Part shown: positions 28,037-36,242 of the stretch, piece by piece
Layout: each line of letters starts with the position of its first letter
How positions within the stretch are numbered: the first letter of the stretch is position 1
Origin: Pseudomonadota bacterium
GTDB taxonomy: Bacteria > Pseudomonadota > Gammaproteobacteria > Burkholderiales > Rhodocyclaceae
Assembly: GCA_018241665.1 (NCBI GenBank)
Contig: JAFEDK010000005.1
Coordinates: 372,001 to 436,000, forward strand
Length of the DNA stretch: 64,000 bases
Direction: 5' to 3'
Position numbers and translations under genes: made by a program
Notes under the pieces: model-generated
What the model saw: the letters and a program-made list of their open reading frames with translations, nothing else
Database searches by the model: none
Told to the model about the DNA's origin: nothing

Positions 28037-28060
28037 GCGGGCGAATGAATTCGCCCCCAC
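28037..28060. repeat. half copy of the palindromic repeat
   Basis: Only the right half (GCGGGCGAATGAATTCGCCC and four more bases to CCAC) is present, 13 bases before the start of the MDR gene at 28074. A hairpin can still form within it (GGGCGAAT/ATTCGCCC), close to the ribosome-binding region GGGAGAAAGC. Confidence 0.85.
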
Positions 28061-28073
28061 GGGAGAAAGCACC

Positions 28074-29114
28074 ATGCCGCACACCCTCAACCGCCAGATC
28101 ACCCTCGCCCGCCGCCCGGACGGCATCCCCGAGGCGGACGACTTTGCCTGGCGCAAGGTCCCGGTCCCCGAGCCCGCCGACGGCGAGGTGCTGATCCAGA
28201 ACCTCTACCTGTCCCTCGACGCGGCGATCCGCAGCTGGATGAAGCCGGACTGCACCTACTTCCCACCGATTCCCATCGGCGCGCCGGTGCGCAGCACGGC
28301 CCTCGGCCGCGTCGTCAAAAGCCGCAACCCGGCCCACCAGGAAGGCGACTACGTGGTCGCCTACGCCTGCAGCGCGTGGCAGGATTACTCGGTGATCGGC
28401 GCCGACGGCATCCTCCACACGGTCCAGCCGAGTCCCGACTTTCCGTTGCACTATCACCTGAGCATCTTCAGCGCGATGGGCCTGACGCCCTACTTCGGCA
28501 TGCTCGACATCGGCCAGCCCAAGCCCGGCGAGACCGCGCTGATCAGCGCCGCCGCCGGCGCAGTCGGCTCGATCGCCGGGCAGATCGCCAAGATCAAAGG
28601 CTGCCGCGTGGTCGGCATCGCCGGCAGCGACGAGAAGTGCCGCATGCTGGTGGACGAGCTCGGCTTCGACGCCGCCTTCAACTACAAGGGCAAGAACACC
28701 GAGCAGCTGTCCCGCGACATCGCCGAGCTGTGCCCCAAGGGCGTGGACATCTTCTTCGACAACGTCGGCGGCGAGATCCTCGACGCAGCGCTGCTCAACC
28801 TGGCCATGTTCGCGCGCATCGCGTTCTGCGGCGCGATCGGCGACTACACGAAGAGCGGCCCGATCCCCGGCCCCTACAACTACTGGCAGATCCTGGCCCG
28901 CTGCGCCACCGTGCGCGGCTTCCTGACGCTCTACTACCAGGACCAGTTCCCTGCCGCCATCGCCGAGATGAAGGGCTGGGTGGACAGCGGCCAGCTGAAG
29001 TTCAGCGAGGACATCTCGGTCGGCCTCGACAGCACCATCCCGGCCTTCGCCAAGCTGTTCACCGGCACCAACACCGGCAAGCTGCTGGTCAAGCTGACCG
29101 ACGAAGACCTTTAA
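28074..29114 (+). CDS. NADP-dependent oxidoreductase, zinc-free MDR family
   Basis: A 346-residue member of the alkenal/one oxidoreductase (CurA, leukotriene B4 dehydrogenase) family. It has YLSLDAAIRSWM near residue 50, TALISAAAGAVGSIAGQIAK as nucleotide loop, and DIFFDNVGGEILDAALLN. It has no zinc ligands. Compared with the paralogue at 14622 it has 13 more residues and a different substrate region, so the two likely act on different enones. The start has GGGAGAAAG upstream, just after a half repeat element. It ends the plus-strand unit and is followed by a bidirectional-type hairpin. Confidence 0.91.
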   Translation: MPHTLNRQITLARRPDGIPEADDFAWRKVPVPEPADGEVLIQNLYLSLDAAIRSWMKPDCTYFPPIPIGAPVRSTALGRVVKSRNPAHQEGDYVVAYACSAWQDYSVIGADGILHTVQPSPDFPLHYHLSIFSAMGLTPYFGMLDIGQPKPGETALISAAAGAVGSIAGQIAKIKGCRVVGIAGSDEKCRMLVDELGFDAAFNYKGKNTEQLSRDIAELCPKGVDIFFDNVGGEILDAALLNLAMFARIAFCGAIGDYTKSGPIPGPYNYWQILARCATVRGFLTLYYQDQFPAAIAEMKGWVDSGQLKFSEDISVGLDSTIPAFAKLFTGTNTGKLLVKLTDEDL

Positions 29115-29125
29115 GCGAAGCAAGA

Positions 29126-29166
29126 AAACCCCGGGGCACCGCCGGCCAGGCGGCGCCCCGGGGTTT
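29126..29166. terminator. hairpin terminator between convergent genes
   Basis: AAACCCCGGGGC and GCCCCGGGGTTT form 12-bp arms around a G/C-rich loop that can pair further. It lies between the plus-strand MDR gene (ends 29114) and the minus-strand VOC gene (ends 29172), so it can serve both directions, with a short T run on each strand. Confidence 0.85.
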
Positions 29167-29171
29167 GCATT

Positions 29172-29621
29172 TCAGGCGTGGAAGCCGCCCGTCAGCTGCT
29201 GCAGTTCGAACACATTGCCGTCCGGATCACGGCCGTAGGTGGCCTTGGCCACGCCGAAATCCTGCGGCGGGGTGTGGAAGCGCACGCCGGCGGCGCTCAG
29301 GCGGTGGTATTCCGCGTCCACGTCATCCACATCGAAACACAGGTGGGTGATGCCGTGCTTGTGCACCGGCCGCTCGCCGTCCGCCTTCGACGGCTGGACC
29401 GGCGCAGCGAACTGGAACAGCTCCACGCACAGCGGGCCGAGTTCCAGCATCACCGTGGTCGCCGCGGTTTCCGGCAGGTCCATGACCCGGTCGATCTTGG
29501 CCTGGTCGCCGTGCCAGCTGGCGCGGGCAATCTCCCGGAAGCCGAGCAGGTCGCAATAGAAGGCCTGCAGGCGCGGCAGGTCGGCGGTGGACAGGGCCAC
29601 GTGATGGACTGCGCGAATCAT
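29172..29621 (-). CDS. VOC-family (glyoxalase/bleomycin-resistance) protein
   Basis: A 149-residue protein with two beta-alpha-beta-beta-beta modules of the vicinal oxygen chelate fold. Likely metal ligands are H7 (RAVHHVAL), Glu in CVELFQF, His in GITHLCFDVDD and the last Glu in GNVFELQQL, the arrangement seen in lactoylglutathione lyase-like and epimerase-like members. It is the last gene of the minus-strand run that starts at 37643, 13 bases after the SDR gene. Its reaction is unknown; isomerase, lyase or dioxygenase functions all occur in the family. A second VOC protein is at 54218. Confidence 0.87.
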   Translation of the reverse strand: MIRAVHHVALSTADLPRLQAFYCDLLGFREIARASWHGDQAKIDRVMDLPETAATTVMLELGPLCVELFQFAAPVQPSKADGERPVHKHGITHLCFDVDDVDAEYHRLSAAGVRFHTPPQDFGVAKATYGRDPDGNVFELQQLTGGFHA

Positions 29622-29634
29622 CCCATGCCCCTCC

Positions 29635-30414
29635 TCAGTACTTGTAGGACTGGCCGCCGTCGATGGGGACGACCGCCGCGTTGATGAAAGTCGACTCGTC
29701 CGACAACATGAAGGCCACCACCGTCGCCACCTCCTCCGGCCGCCCGAAGCGCTGCATCGGGTTGGCGCTGACGAACTGCCGCCCGACCGCCTCCCAGTTG
29801 TCGCCGCCCATCTGGCGCAATGAGCCTTCCACCATCGGCGTCATGATCGCGCCGGGCGCCACCGCATTGACGCGGATGCCGTACTGCCCGTACTCGACCG
29901 CCGAATTGCGGGTCAGCCCGACCACCCCATGCTTGCTGGCCGAATAGCCCGACTGGTTGCCGACGCCACGGATGCCACCAACCGACGCCATGTTGACGAC
30001 CGCCCCGCAGCCCTGCTTCTGCATCACGGCGAGCACATGCTTGAGGCCGTAGAAGACGCCGTTGAGGTTCACATTGACGACCCGGTGGAACTCCTCGATG
30101 CCGTAGTCGGCGGTCGGGTTCTGGCGGCCTTCGACCCCGGCGTTGTTGAAGAAGCCGTCGAGGCGCCCGTAGCGGGCCACCGTGTCGGCGACGAAGGCCG
30201 CCACCGCCGGCTCGTCGGTCACGTCGGCGACCGTCAGGCTGACCGGCGCATCCGGCCGGAACGCCAGAATCTGGCGGCGGGTTTCCTCGAGGGATGTGGC
30301 CCCCACATCCACCAGCGCCAGGCGGGCGCCCTCGCGGGCCAGTTGCAATGCCGTCGCCCGGCCCAGCCCGGAACCGGCGCCGGTGATCAGCACCACCTTG
30401 TTGTCGAAACGCAT
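29635..30414 (-). CDS. short-chain dehydrogenase/reductase
   Basis: A classical SDR of 259 residues with VLITGAGSGLGRATALQLA, NNAGVEG, MASVGG with the catalytic Ser, YSASK, and the C-terminal PIDGGQSYKY. An Asp after the second strand (LVDV) favours NAD(H). It lies 13 bases upstream of the VOC gene and 77 bases after the SnoaL gene at 30492, with a strong hairpin in that gap, so the last two genes of the run may be expressed at a different level. The alcohol substrate is unknown. Confidence 0.9.
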   Translation of the reverse strand: MRFDNKVVLITGAGSGLGRATALQLAREGARLALVDVGATSLEETRRQILAFRPDAPVSLTVADVTDEPAVAAFVADTVARYGRLDGFFNNAGVEGRQNPTADYGIEEFHRVVNVNLNGVFYGLKHVLAVMQKQGCGAVVNMASVGGIRGVGNQSGYSASKHGVVGLTRNSAVEYGQYGIRVNAVAPGAIMTPMVEGSLRQMGGDNWEAVGRQFVSANPMQRFGRPEEVATVVAFMLSDESTFINAAVVPIDGGQSYKY

Positions 30415-30443
30415 GCGGCTTTTCTCCTCTTTGTTGGATGAAA

Positions 30444-30469
30444 GGCCGGAAGCCTCGCGGCTTCCGGCC
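30444..30469 (-). terminator. intra-operon hairpin between SnoaL and SDR genes
   Basis: GGCCGGAAGCC and GGCTTCCGGCC are perfect 11-bp arms around a 4-base loop. On the minus strand it follows the SnoaL stop (30492) and is followed by TTTC. It could end part of the transcripts before the SDR and VOC genes or stabilise the upstream mRNA. Confidence 0.55.
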
Positions 30470-30491
30470 CCGTTCGCTCAGGCCCAGGGCC

Positions 30492-31019
30492 TCAGGGCAC
30501 CAGGCCGAGCTGGTAGACGCGGTCGTTACGGTCCCGCGAGCCCTGGATGCGGTAGGCGGCAAACTCGCCGTCCTCGCGGCCGGCGTAGGGCCAGCAGCCG
30601 TTCCAGTCCATCACCAGGTCGCGCTGGCGCATCTTCCAGACGCCGTCGCGCTTCTCCCACACGTCGCGGTAACGCATGTTGTCCGGGCAATTGATCTTCG
30701 TGCCGTCGGGCAGCGCCGCCGCCGCGTTGCCGAGCATGTAGGACTCGGCACGGGCCAGCGTGTCGCTGTCGAACTCGATCAGCACGTTGGCGATGCGGTG
30801 GTAGGCCCAGATCAGGTTGTCCTTGATGAAGGGAATGTCGTAGTCGCAGAAGGCGTGGGCGTTGCCGTCGAAGATGCCGAAGATCACCGTGCCGTCGTGG
30901 TGGAAGGTGGACTTCAGCAGGTCGAGGTCGCAGCGATCGACGGCCTGGATGTAGCGGCACATCTGCTCGTGGATCGCCTGCTTGTCCGCCAGCGCGCGGA
31001 TGCGGGCGGCGCTGCTCAT
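30492..31019 (-). CDS. SnoaL-like (NTF2 fold) protein, BaiE-like
   Basis: A 175-residue SnoaL_4 protein with RYIQAVD (Tyr and Asp five apart), His in WAYHRIANV, and MRYRDVWEKRDGVWKMRQRD followed by LVMDW, so it keeps the Tyr-Asp-His set known from BaiE. ATG 31019 overlaps the stop of the SnoaL gene upstream as ATGA; a longer open frame to 31136 overlaps that gene and is rejected. The two coupled SnoaL proteins could form a mixed oligomer. Function inferred as dehydratase-like or a structural partner; not proven. Confidence 0.82.
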   Translation of the reverse strand: MSSAARIRALADKQAIHEQMCRYIQAVDRCDLDLLKSTFHHDGTVIFGIFDGNAHAFCDYDIPFIKDNLIWAYHRIANVLIEFDSDTLARAESYMLGNAAAALPDGTKINCPDNMRYRDVWEKRDGVWKMRQRDLVMDWNGCWPYAGREDGEFAAYRIQGSRDRNDRVYQLGLVP

Positions 31020-31546
31020 GCCTTTTCTCCAAACAGGGTGTAGCTGGGGTCGTCCTGGCCGCGGGTGCCACGCAGCTTGATCATGCCGAACAGGCCCTCG
31101 TCCCACACGGTGGTGGTCGGGAAGCTCATGTTCCACTCATGCACGAAGGTGCGCCGGGCGATCTTCCAGGCCCCGCCGACCTTGCGGTACTCGTCCAGGT
31201 AGCGGCCGCCGATCAGGGTGTCGGTCTTGGCGCCGTCCTTGTTCCAGGTGCTGACGGTGATCACGTACAGCTCGCCGCGGGCGGTGTCGCCCTCCACCTG
31301 GTAGAACTCGTTGGACACCGAGTGGAAGCTGCGCTCCAGGCCGGCCGGCGCGGCGCACACGCCGACGAACTCGCTGGCCGGGCCGCTGAAGCCGCCATCG
31401 CTGACCTGCGCGCCGTCGGCGAACAGGCTGGCCAGCAGGCTGCGGTCGGCCCGGTCGGCGGCGCGGGCGAACAGGGTGCCCAGTTCGCGCAGGGCCTGCT
31501 TGTCTTCCAGTTGCTGCAAAAGCTGCTGCTCGTTGTTGTCACTCAT
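31016..31546 (-). CDS. SnoaL-like protein with catalytic Tyr replaced by Phe
   Basis: A 176-residue SnoaL_4 protein. At the position of the usual Tyr-x4-Asp it reads LFARAAD, so the Tyr is Phe, while the Asp and the His (RSFHSVSNE) are kept. It has the shared GGRYLDEYRKVGGAWKIARR motif. The start at ATG 31546 is fixed by AAGGAG six bases upstream; a longer frame of 371 codons runs through the neighbouring SDR gene and is a shadow. It overlaps the next SnoaL gene by four bases. The missing Tyr suggests it may be an inactive partner of the SnoaL protein at 30492. Confidence 0.83.
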   Translation of the reverse strand: MSDNNEQQLLQQLEDKQALRELGTLFARAADRADRSLLASLFADGAQVSDGGFSGPASEFVGVCAAPAGLERSFHSVSNEFYQVEGDTARGELYVITVSTWNKDGAKTDTLIGGRYLDEYRKVGGAWKIARRTFVHEWNMSFPTTTVWDEGLFGMIKLRGTRGQDDPSYTLFGEKA

Positions 31547-31602
31547 GCTGGTCTCCTTCTTGGGTGAATCGTCTTTGTAATGATCGCCGCCCCGTTTCGG
31601 GG

Positions 31603-32373
31603 TCAGCGGTTGGCGTAGCCGGCATCCACGTTGATGGTGGTGCCGGTGACGTAGGAGGCGAGGTCGGAAGCCAGCCACAGGCTGGCCTGGGCGACTTCCC
31701 GCGCCTCGCCGAAGCGGCCGAGCAGGCTCAGCACCGCGGCGAAATCGGCCTCGCTGGCGCCCATCGCATCGAGCGCGCCGCGCAGCATCGGGGTGTCGAT
31801 GGCGCCCGGCGCCACCGCATTGACGCGGATCCTGTGCGCGCCGTTCTCCAGCGCCGCAACCTTGGTCAGGCCGATGACGCCGTGCTTGGCCGCGACATAG
31901 GCACCGTTGTTGGGCTGCGGCCGGAAGGAGCTCACCGAGCCGATGTTCACGATCGAGCCGCCCTGCCCCTGGCGGATCATCTGGGCCAGCTGGTAGCGCA
32001 GGCACAGGGCCACGCCCTTCAGGTCCACCGCCAGCACCTTGTCGAACTCGGCTTCGTCCAGTTCGGCCAGCGGCCGCGTGTCGGGGGTCACCGCGGCATT
32101 GTTCACCGCCACGTCGAGACGCCCGAAGCACTCGACGGTGGCACGGACCAGCTGGTCCACGTCGGCGCCGACGGCCACGTTGGCCTTGTGGAACAGCGCC
32201 GTGCCGCCAGCCTGTTCGATGCGGGCGACGACCTCGCGGCCGGCCGCCTCATTGACGTCCGACACCACCACCCTGGCACCGGCTTCGGCGAACAGCAGCG
32301 CCGTGGCGGCGCCCATGCCCATGCCGGCGCCGGTGACGATGGCGACCTTGTTGTGCAGGCTCGGTCCTGTCAT
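31603..32373 (-). CDS. short-chain dehydrogenase/reductase
   Basis: A classical SDR of 256 residues with AIVTGAGMGMGAATALLFA, NNAAVTP (NNAA instead of NNAG), NIGSVSS, YVAAK and the C-terminal NVDAGYANR. ATG 32373 is preferred over a longer frame since GAGGAGGAG is placed just upstream. It lies 56 bases before the SnoaL pair and 28 bases after the EthD gene. NAD(H) use is suggested by the Asp in VVSDVNEA. Its substrate is not known. Confidence 0.9.
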   Translation of the reverse strand: MTGPSLHNKVAIVTGAGMGMGAATALLFAEAGARVVVSDVNEAAGREVVARIEQAGGTALFHKANVAVGADVDQLVRATVECFGRLDVAVNNAAVTPDTRPLAELDEAEFDKVLAVDLKGVALCLRYQLAQMIRQGQGGSIVNIGSVSSFRPQPNNGAYVAAKHGVIGLTKVAALENGAHRIRVNAVAPGAIDTPMLRGALDAMGASEADFAAVLSLLGRFGEAREVAQASLWLASDLASYVTGTTINVDAGYANR

Positions 32374-32401
32374 GGTTTTCTCCTCCTCTTCCGCGTTGTG
32401 T

Positions 32402-33100
32402 TCATTGTTCGGTTGCCGGCGCCAGCACCACTTCCTCGCGGACCAGCAGGCCGCGCAGGCTGCCCGCCGCCACCAGCCCGCGGCCGGCCTCGGCGGCGCG
32501 CTGCGCCCAGGCTGCCCGCAGGCTGGGCACGTCCGGCCACCAGCTGCATTCCACGCCGTCGAAGGCGGTGGAAGCATCGTCCGGCGCCTCGACGGCCTGG
32601 CGGGTCAGACGCAGCGGCCGCGCACCAGGCAACAGCAAGGCACCGTCGCCAGCCAGCCACAGGCGCGTGAAGCGGTCCCGCGACAGGGCCGGGTCGCGCT
32701 GCCACACCAGCATCAGCTTCACCGCGCCGTCCAGCGCGCCTTGCCGCCGTCCGTCGCGCTTCCCGTCAATGACGCGCTCACGGGCCACGCAGGCGATCGC
32801 CGGCGGCGTCATGAAGCGCGCCTCGTCCGGCCCCGCCCCTTCCCGATACTCGCGGCTGTCCACCAGCCGGGACAGCGCCGCCACGTCGTCGATCCACAGT
32901 TCAGGCGCCCCGTCGGCCATCCGCGCCAGCCCCTCGGGCTGCCAGTCCAGCGCGTGGTTCTGGATGTAGCCGCGGAAGAAGCCGGCCTCCACCAGCTTCA
33001 GCGCGTGGTCCTTGTGGGTGGTCCGCCAGTATTCGCTGAAGCGGGCCTGGCTGAAGTCGGCGCGGCGGTGCAGGAAGCTCACGACCTTGAGGGCATCCAT
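32402..33100 (-). CDS. tandem EthD-domain protein
   Basis: A 232-residue protein whose N-terminal half (KVVSFLHRRADFSQARFSEY, then WRTTHKDHALKL) is a clear EthD domain, a dimeric alpha-beta barrel fold found in ether-degradation and lactone or ring-modifying proteins. The second half (VKLMLVWQRDPALSRDRFTR LWL region) looks like a weaker repeat of the same domain. It starts three bases after the Rieske gene at 33104, with GAGGG upstream. The function is unknown; EthD proteins often stand beside oxygenases and may handle a product. No signal peptide. Confidence 0.8.
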   Translation of the reverse strand: MDALKVVSFLHRRADFSQARFSEYWRTTHKDHALKLVEAGFFRGYIQNHALDWQPEGLARMADGAPELWIDDVAALSRLVDSREYREGAGPDEARFMTPPAIACVARERVIDGKRDGRRQGALDGAVKLMLVWQRDPALSRDRFTRLWLAGDGALLLPGARPLRLTRQAVEAPDDASTAFDGVECSWWPDVPSLRAAWAQRAAEAGRGLVAAGSLRGLLVREEVVLAPATEQ

Positions 33101-33103
33101 GCT

Positions 33104-34528
33104 TCAACCCTCCGCCTGGCCACGGGCCAGGTAACGGTCGGCCGTGCGTTCGAAGTGGCGGATGAGGATTTCCTGGTAGTTGCCGAGGGTCTGGCCTGGC
33201 TTCTTCGACGCCCGGAAGCCCTGCTGCTGGGCCCGCAGGTTGGCCGTGTCCTGGTCGTAGACCTTGGCCAGCAGCGGATCCATACCCGGCACCACGGCAT
33301 AGGACTCCTCCTCGCTCACCAGCACCATCTCCGGGGGATCGGGGGGCAGGCCCTCTTGAGGGAGCGGGCGCAGGAACAGGATTTCGAACAGGCAACGCTC
33401 CGGGTCGTCCTTGAGCGGCCGGAAGCGATAGACCATCGGCAGGGACACGCCCGGGAACAGCACCATGTTCGGGAACAGGTGGTATTCGATGGTGTCGATG
33501 ATCTCGGTATCCGACACCCCTGACAGATCGGTGCCGTACTTCTCGCCGAGCACCTTGCGCAGCACACGGGCCATCACGGTACGGGCGCGCTCCCCCTCCC
33601 GCACCACCAGTTCGTCACCGAGCACCGACCGGTCGCCGATCAGCATGGAGTCCACCAGTTCCTGCTCGCTGAGGGGCTGTTCCAGATGCGGGCTGCTCAC
33701 GCCAAGGGCCACGTAGAAGCGGGCCACGTGCTCGCCATACACGTCGTACTGGACATTGGCATCGGCAGTCCCGCGGAGCAGCTGGGGATGCGTCTCGAAC
33801 ACGTGGTAAGCCTCGATGAAGGCTTCCATGCCGGTCTTCCAGTTGCTGGGCAGGATCTTGCCCAGATGCAGTTCGGTGTAACGCTGGCCCAGGTCCCAAT
33901 GGCGGAAATGCTCGGGCAGCACTTCCAGATAGGTTTCCAGGGACGGCGCGTTTTCATCCATGTTGATGAAGACGAAGCCGCCCCACAGGCCCACGCGGAC
34001 CTCCGGCAGGCGGTAGGCGTCCGGCTTCACATGGGGAAAATCCCACGCGCAGGGCACGCTCTTCAGCGCCCCTTCCAGCGTCCAGGTCCAGCCGTGGTAG
34101 GGGCAGCGCAGCTCCTGGGCCGACCCCATGCCCTCTTCCGGGCGCAGCTTGGTGCCGCGATGCAGGCAGGAATTGTAGTAAGCCTTGATGCCGCCTTCCG
34201 TGCGGACCACCAGCACCGAATGGTGGCCCACCTCATACACGTAGTAGTCGCCGACCTGCGGAATGTGCTCCTCGCGGCAAGCCCATTGCCAGGTCTTGGC
34301 CCAGATGTGGGTCATTTCCTGCTCGTAATGCTCCCGGGAGGTGTAGCGGCGGTAATCGATGTCCCCATCGCCCAGAAATTCGTAGCGGGACTCCCGCAGG
34401 ACCTGCGGCGGTGGATTGAGGTCCCGGGCCACGATGTCCTGGGCGCTGGGACCCGGACACCGGGCGGCGCCCGGGGGCAGGCCGGCGTCGTCGCCGGGGA
34501 TCAGCGGCATCGCAATGCGATCGTTCAT
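33104..34528 (-). CDS. Rieske non-heme iron oxygenase, alpha subunit (long type)
   Basis: A 474-residue alpha subunit. Rieske ligands are C121, H123, C142 and H145 (SCLHRGTK and RCPYHGWTW); iron ligands are H242 and H247 in EAFIEAYHVFETH. It shares with the protein at 36243 an N-terminal stretch (LPPGAARCPGPS) and a C-terminal stretch (KPGQTLGNYQE), so the two are close paralogues or two subunits of one family. Directly upstream lies the Rieske ferredoxin gene (gap 16 bases) and downstream the EthD gene (gap 3 bases). Many aromatic or polycyclic substrates are possible. Confidence 0.93.
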   Translation of the reverse strand: MNDRIAMPLIPGDDAGLPPGAARCPGPSAQDIVARDLNPPPQVLRESRYEFLGDGDIDYRRYTSREHYEQEMTHIWAKTWQWACREEHIPQVGDYYVYEVGHHSVLVVRTEGGIKAYYNSCLHRGTKLRPEEGMGSAQELRCPYHGWTWTLEGALKSVPCAWDFPHVKPDAYRLPEVRVGLWGGFVFINMDENAPSLETYLEVLPEHFRHWDLGQRYTELHLGKILPSNWKTGMEAFIEAYHVFETHPQLLRGTADANVQYDVYGEHVARFYVALGVSSPHLEQPLSEQELVDSMLIGDRSVLGDELVVREGERARTVMARVLRKVLGEKYGTDLSGVSDTEIIDTIEYHLFPNMVLFPGVSLPMVYRFRPLKDDPERCLFEILFLRPLPQEGLPPDPPEMVLVSEEESYAVVPGMDPLLAKVYDQDTANLRAQQQGFRASKKPGQTLGNYQEILIRHFERTADRYLARGQAEG

Positions 34529-34544
34529 GCTCTCTCCCTCCCCC

Positions 34545-34874
34545 TCAGGCCGCCACCGGCATGTCGACGGATACCTCGATGCGCCCCTCCACCACCCGCA
34601 GCGCGTAGGTGCGCAGCGGCACGCGGCCCATCTGGCCCTTGCCGCAGCCGGTGCGCACGTCGAACATCACGCCGTGCAGCGGGCAGGCGATCAGGCCGTT
34701 GCGGATGCGCCCGCCTTCGAGGGGCGAATCCTGGTGGGTGCAGCGGTTCTGCACGGCGAAGAACTCGCCGGCGGAATTGCCGACCAGGATGTTGTGGCCG
34801 TCGATCTGCACGGCCTTGCTGGCGCCGGGCGGCAACTCGGCGGCGTCCAGCACGGAATGGAATGCGTTGCTCAT
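34545..34874 (-). CDS. Rieske-type [2Fe-2S] ferredoxin
   Basis: A 109-residue ferredoxin of the kind that carries electrons from a reductase to Rieske oxygenases. Cluster ligands are C45 and H47 (RCTHQDS) and C64 and H67 (IACPLHGVMF). ATG 34874 is chosen as it matches the usual length; a longer frame to 35114 overlaps the SnoaL gene. It sits between the SnoaL gene and the Rieske alpha gene at 33104. It is the only such ferredoxin in the window, so it probably serves several of the four oxygenases. No ferredoxin reductase gene is present. Confidence 0.93.
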   Translation of the reverse strand: MSNAFHSVLDAAELPPGASKAVQIDGHNILVGNSAGEFFAVQNRCTHQDSPLEGGRIRNGLIACPLHGVMFDVRTGCGKGQMGRVPLRTYALRVVEGRIEVSVDMPVAA

Positions 34875-34902
34875 GATTGATCTCCAGGCCTGTCGCCGAC
34901 GC

Positions 34903-35430
34903 TCATGATTTGAAGAAGGTGTAGGACACATCGTCCGGACCGGGCCTGCCACGGGCCGCCAGCGCGCCGATGCCGGCATCCCAGACGGCGCTGCCGGGCT
35001 CGCTGGACATCCAGTCCACAACGAACAGGCGCCGCGTGAACTTCCACACCCCGTCGCGGCGCGCGTACTGGTCCAGATAGCGGCCACCGACCATGTGGTC
35101 GGTCTTCGTACCATCCTCGGCGACCGCCACGCTCACGCCGATCACATAGCTGCGCCCGGTGGCCTGGTCGCCGTCCACCTCGAAACGCTCGTTGGACGCG
35201 AAGTGATAGCTGATCTCCACTGCCGGGTTCGGCGCGCTGATCACCTCGGCGAACTGCCGGCCAGTGCCCTTGAACAGGCCGAAGTCGATCTCCGAGTCCG
35301 GCCACCACAGGGTTTCCAGCAGCGCGCGGTCGCGGCGATCCACGCCTTCGGCGTAGCGCACGTTCAGATCGTGCAGATCCTGCGTGGCCTGCAGCTCGGC
35401 GACGGCCCGTTCCAGTTGTTCGATGTTCAT
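34903..35430 (-). CDS. SnoaL-like (NTF2 fold) protein, BaiE-like
   Basis: A 175-residue SnoaL_4 protein with RYAEGVD, His in ISYHFASNE, and GGRYLDQYARRDGVWKFTRR plus LFVVDW. The Tyr-Asp-His set of BaiE-type dehydratases is intact. ATG 35430 is chosen because GAGGA is five bases upstream; ATG 35442, which overlaps the SDR stop as ATGA, is the alternative. It stands directly before the ferredoxin and Rieske alpha genes. Because Rieske beta subunits have the same fold, a beta-subunit-like role is an alternative to a dehydratase role. Confidence 0.83.
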   Translation of the reverse strand: MNIEQLERAVAELQATQDLHDLNVRYAEGVDRRDRALLETLWWPDSEIDFGLFKGTGRQFAEVISAPNPAVEISYHFASNERFEVDGDQATGRSYVIGVSVAVAEDGTKTDHMVGGRYLDQYARRDGVWKFTRRLFVVDWMSSEPGSAVWDAGIGALAARGRPGPDDVSYTFFKS

Positions 35431-35438
35431 GTCGTTCC

Positions 35439-36224
35439 TCATGCGCCTTCGCCGGCGGGATAGGGTTTGGCCAGCACGCCGCCGTCCACGTACATCTGGT
35501 GGCCGGTCATGAAGCTCGCCTCGTCACTGGCCAGGAAGGCCACCGCGGCGGCGATCTCGGCCACCTCGGCAATCCGGTTGAGGGGCTGCATGCCGGCATA
35601 GATGGCTTCGAGCCGGGCCGGATCGGCGGAGGCGTCGAGATACTGCTGGAGGTTGGGAGTGCGCGTGGCGGCGGGGTGCACCGAGTTGCAGCGGATCTTG
35701 TAGCCCTGCTCGCCGCAGTGCAGCGCCACCGTTTTGGTGACCGCATCCTGGGCGGCCTTGGCGGCGCCGTAGGCGACGAACAGCGGCCCCGGGCGGATGC
35801 TCTCCACCGACGACACGTTGACGATGGCCCCGCCACCGCTGCTCTTCATGCTCGCCACGCCGTACTTGCAGCCGAGGAAAGTGCCTTCCCCATGTACGCG
35901 CATGTGATTGCGCCAGTCGTCCAGCGTGGCGGCCTCGATATGGGCCGGGAAGGAGATGCCGGCGTTGTTCACCAGGATGTCGAGGCGGCCCCAGCGCCGC
36001 TCCACCTCGGCGATGGCGGCCTGCCAGGCGGCCTCCTCGCGCACGTCGAGGGACAGGTAGGCCGCGCGCGGGCCCAGCTCGTCGGCCAGCGCGGCGCCGG
36101 CCGCATCGTTGATGTCGGTGAGCAGCACCGTCGCACCGTCGGCGATAAAGCGGCGGGCGATACCGGCGCCGATGCCGGACGCGGCACCGGTGACCAGGGC
36201 GACCTTGTCATGCAATTTATTCAT
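35439..36224 (-). CDS. short-chain dehydrogenase/reductase
   Basis: A classical SDR of 261 residues with ALVTGAASGIGAGIARRF, NNAGIS, NVSSVES, YGAAK and a C-terminal YVDGGVLAKPYPAGEGA. AGGAG six bases upstream supports ATG 36224; the longer frame to 36242 begins in the end of the Rieske gene. The LTDIND stretch after the second strand suggests NAD(H). It is the second gene of the run starting at 37643 and is closest in sequence to the SDRs at 38282 and 55568 (the EGTFLGCK motif is shared). Confidence 0.91.
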   Translation of the reverse strand: MNKLHDKVALVTGAASGIGAGIARRFIADGATVLLTDINDAAGAALADELGPRAAYLSLDVREEAAWQAAIAEVERRWGRLDILVNNAGISFPAHIEAATLDDWRNHMRVHGEGTFLGCKYGVASMKSSGGGAIVNVSSVESIRPGPLFVAYGAAKAAQDAVTKTVALHCGEQGYKIRCNSVHPAATRTPNLQQYLDASADPARLEAIYAGMQPLNRIAEVAEIAAAVAFLASDEASFMTGHQMYVDGGVLAKPYPAGEGA

Positions 36225-36242
36225 GCTTGGCTCCTGATTCAT

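Noticed and set aside
31016..32131. A long frame joining an SDR region to the SnoaL protein
   Set aside because: The upstream part is an out-of-phase shadow of the SDR at 31603; a ribosome site and ATG at 31546 define the SnoaL gene.
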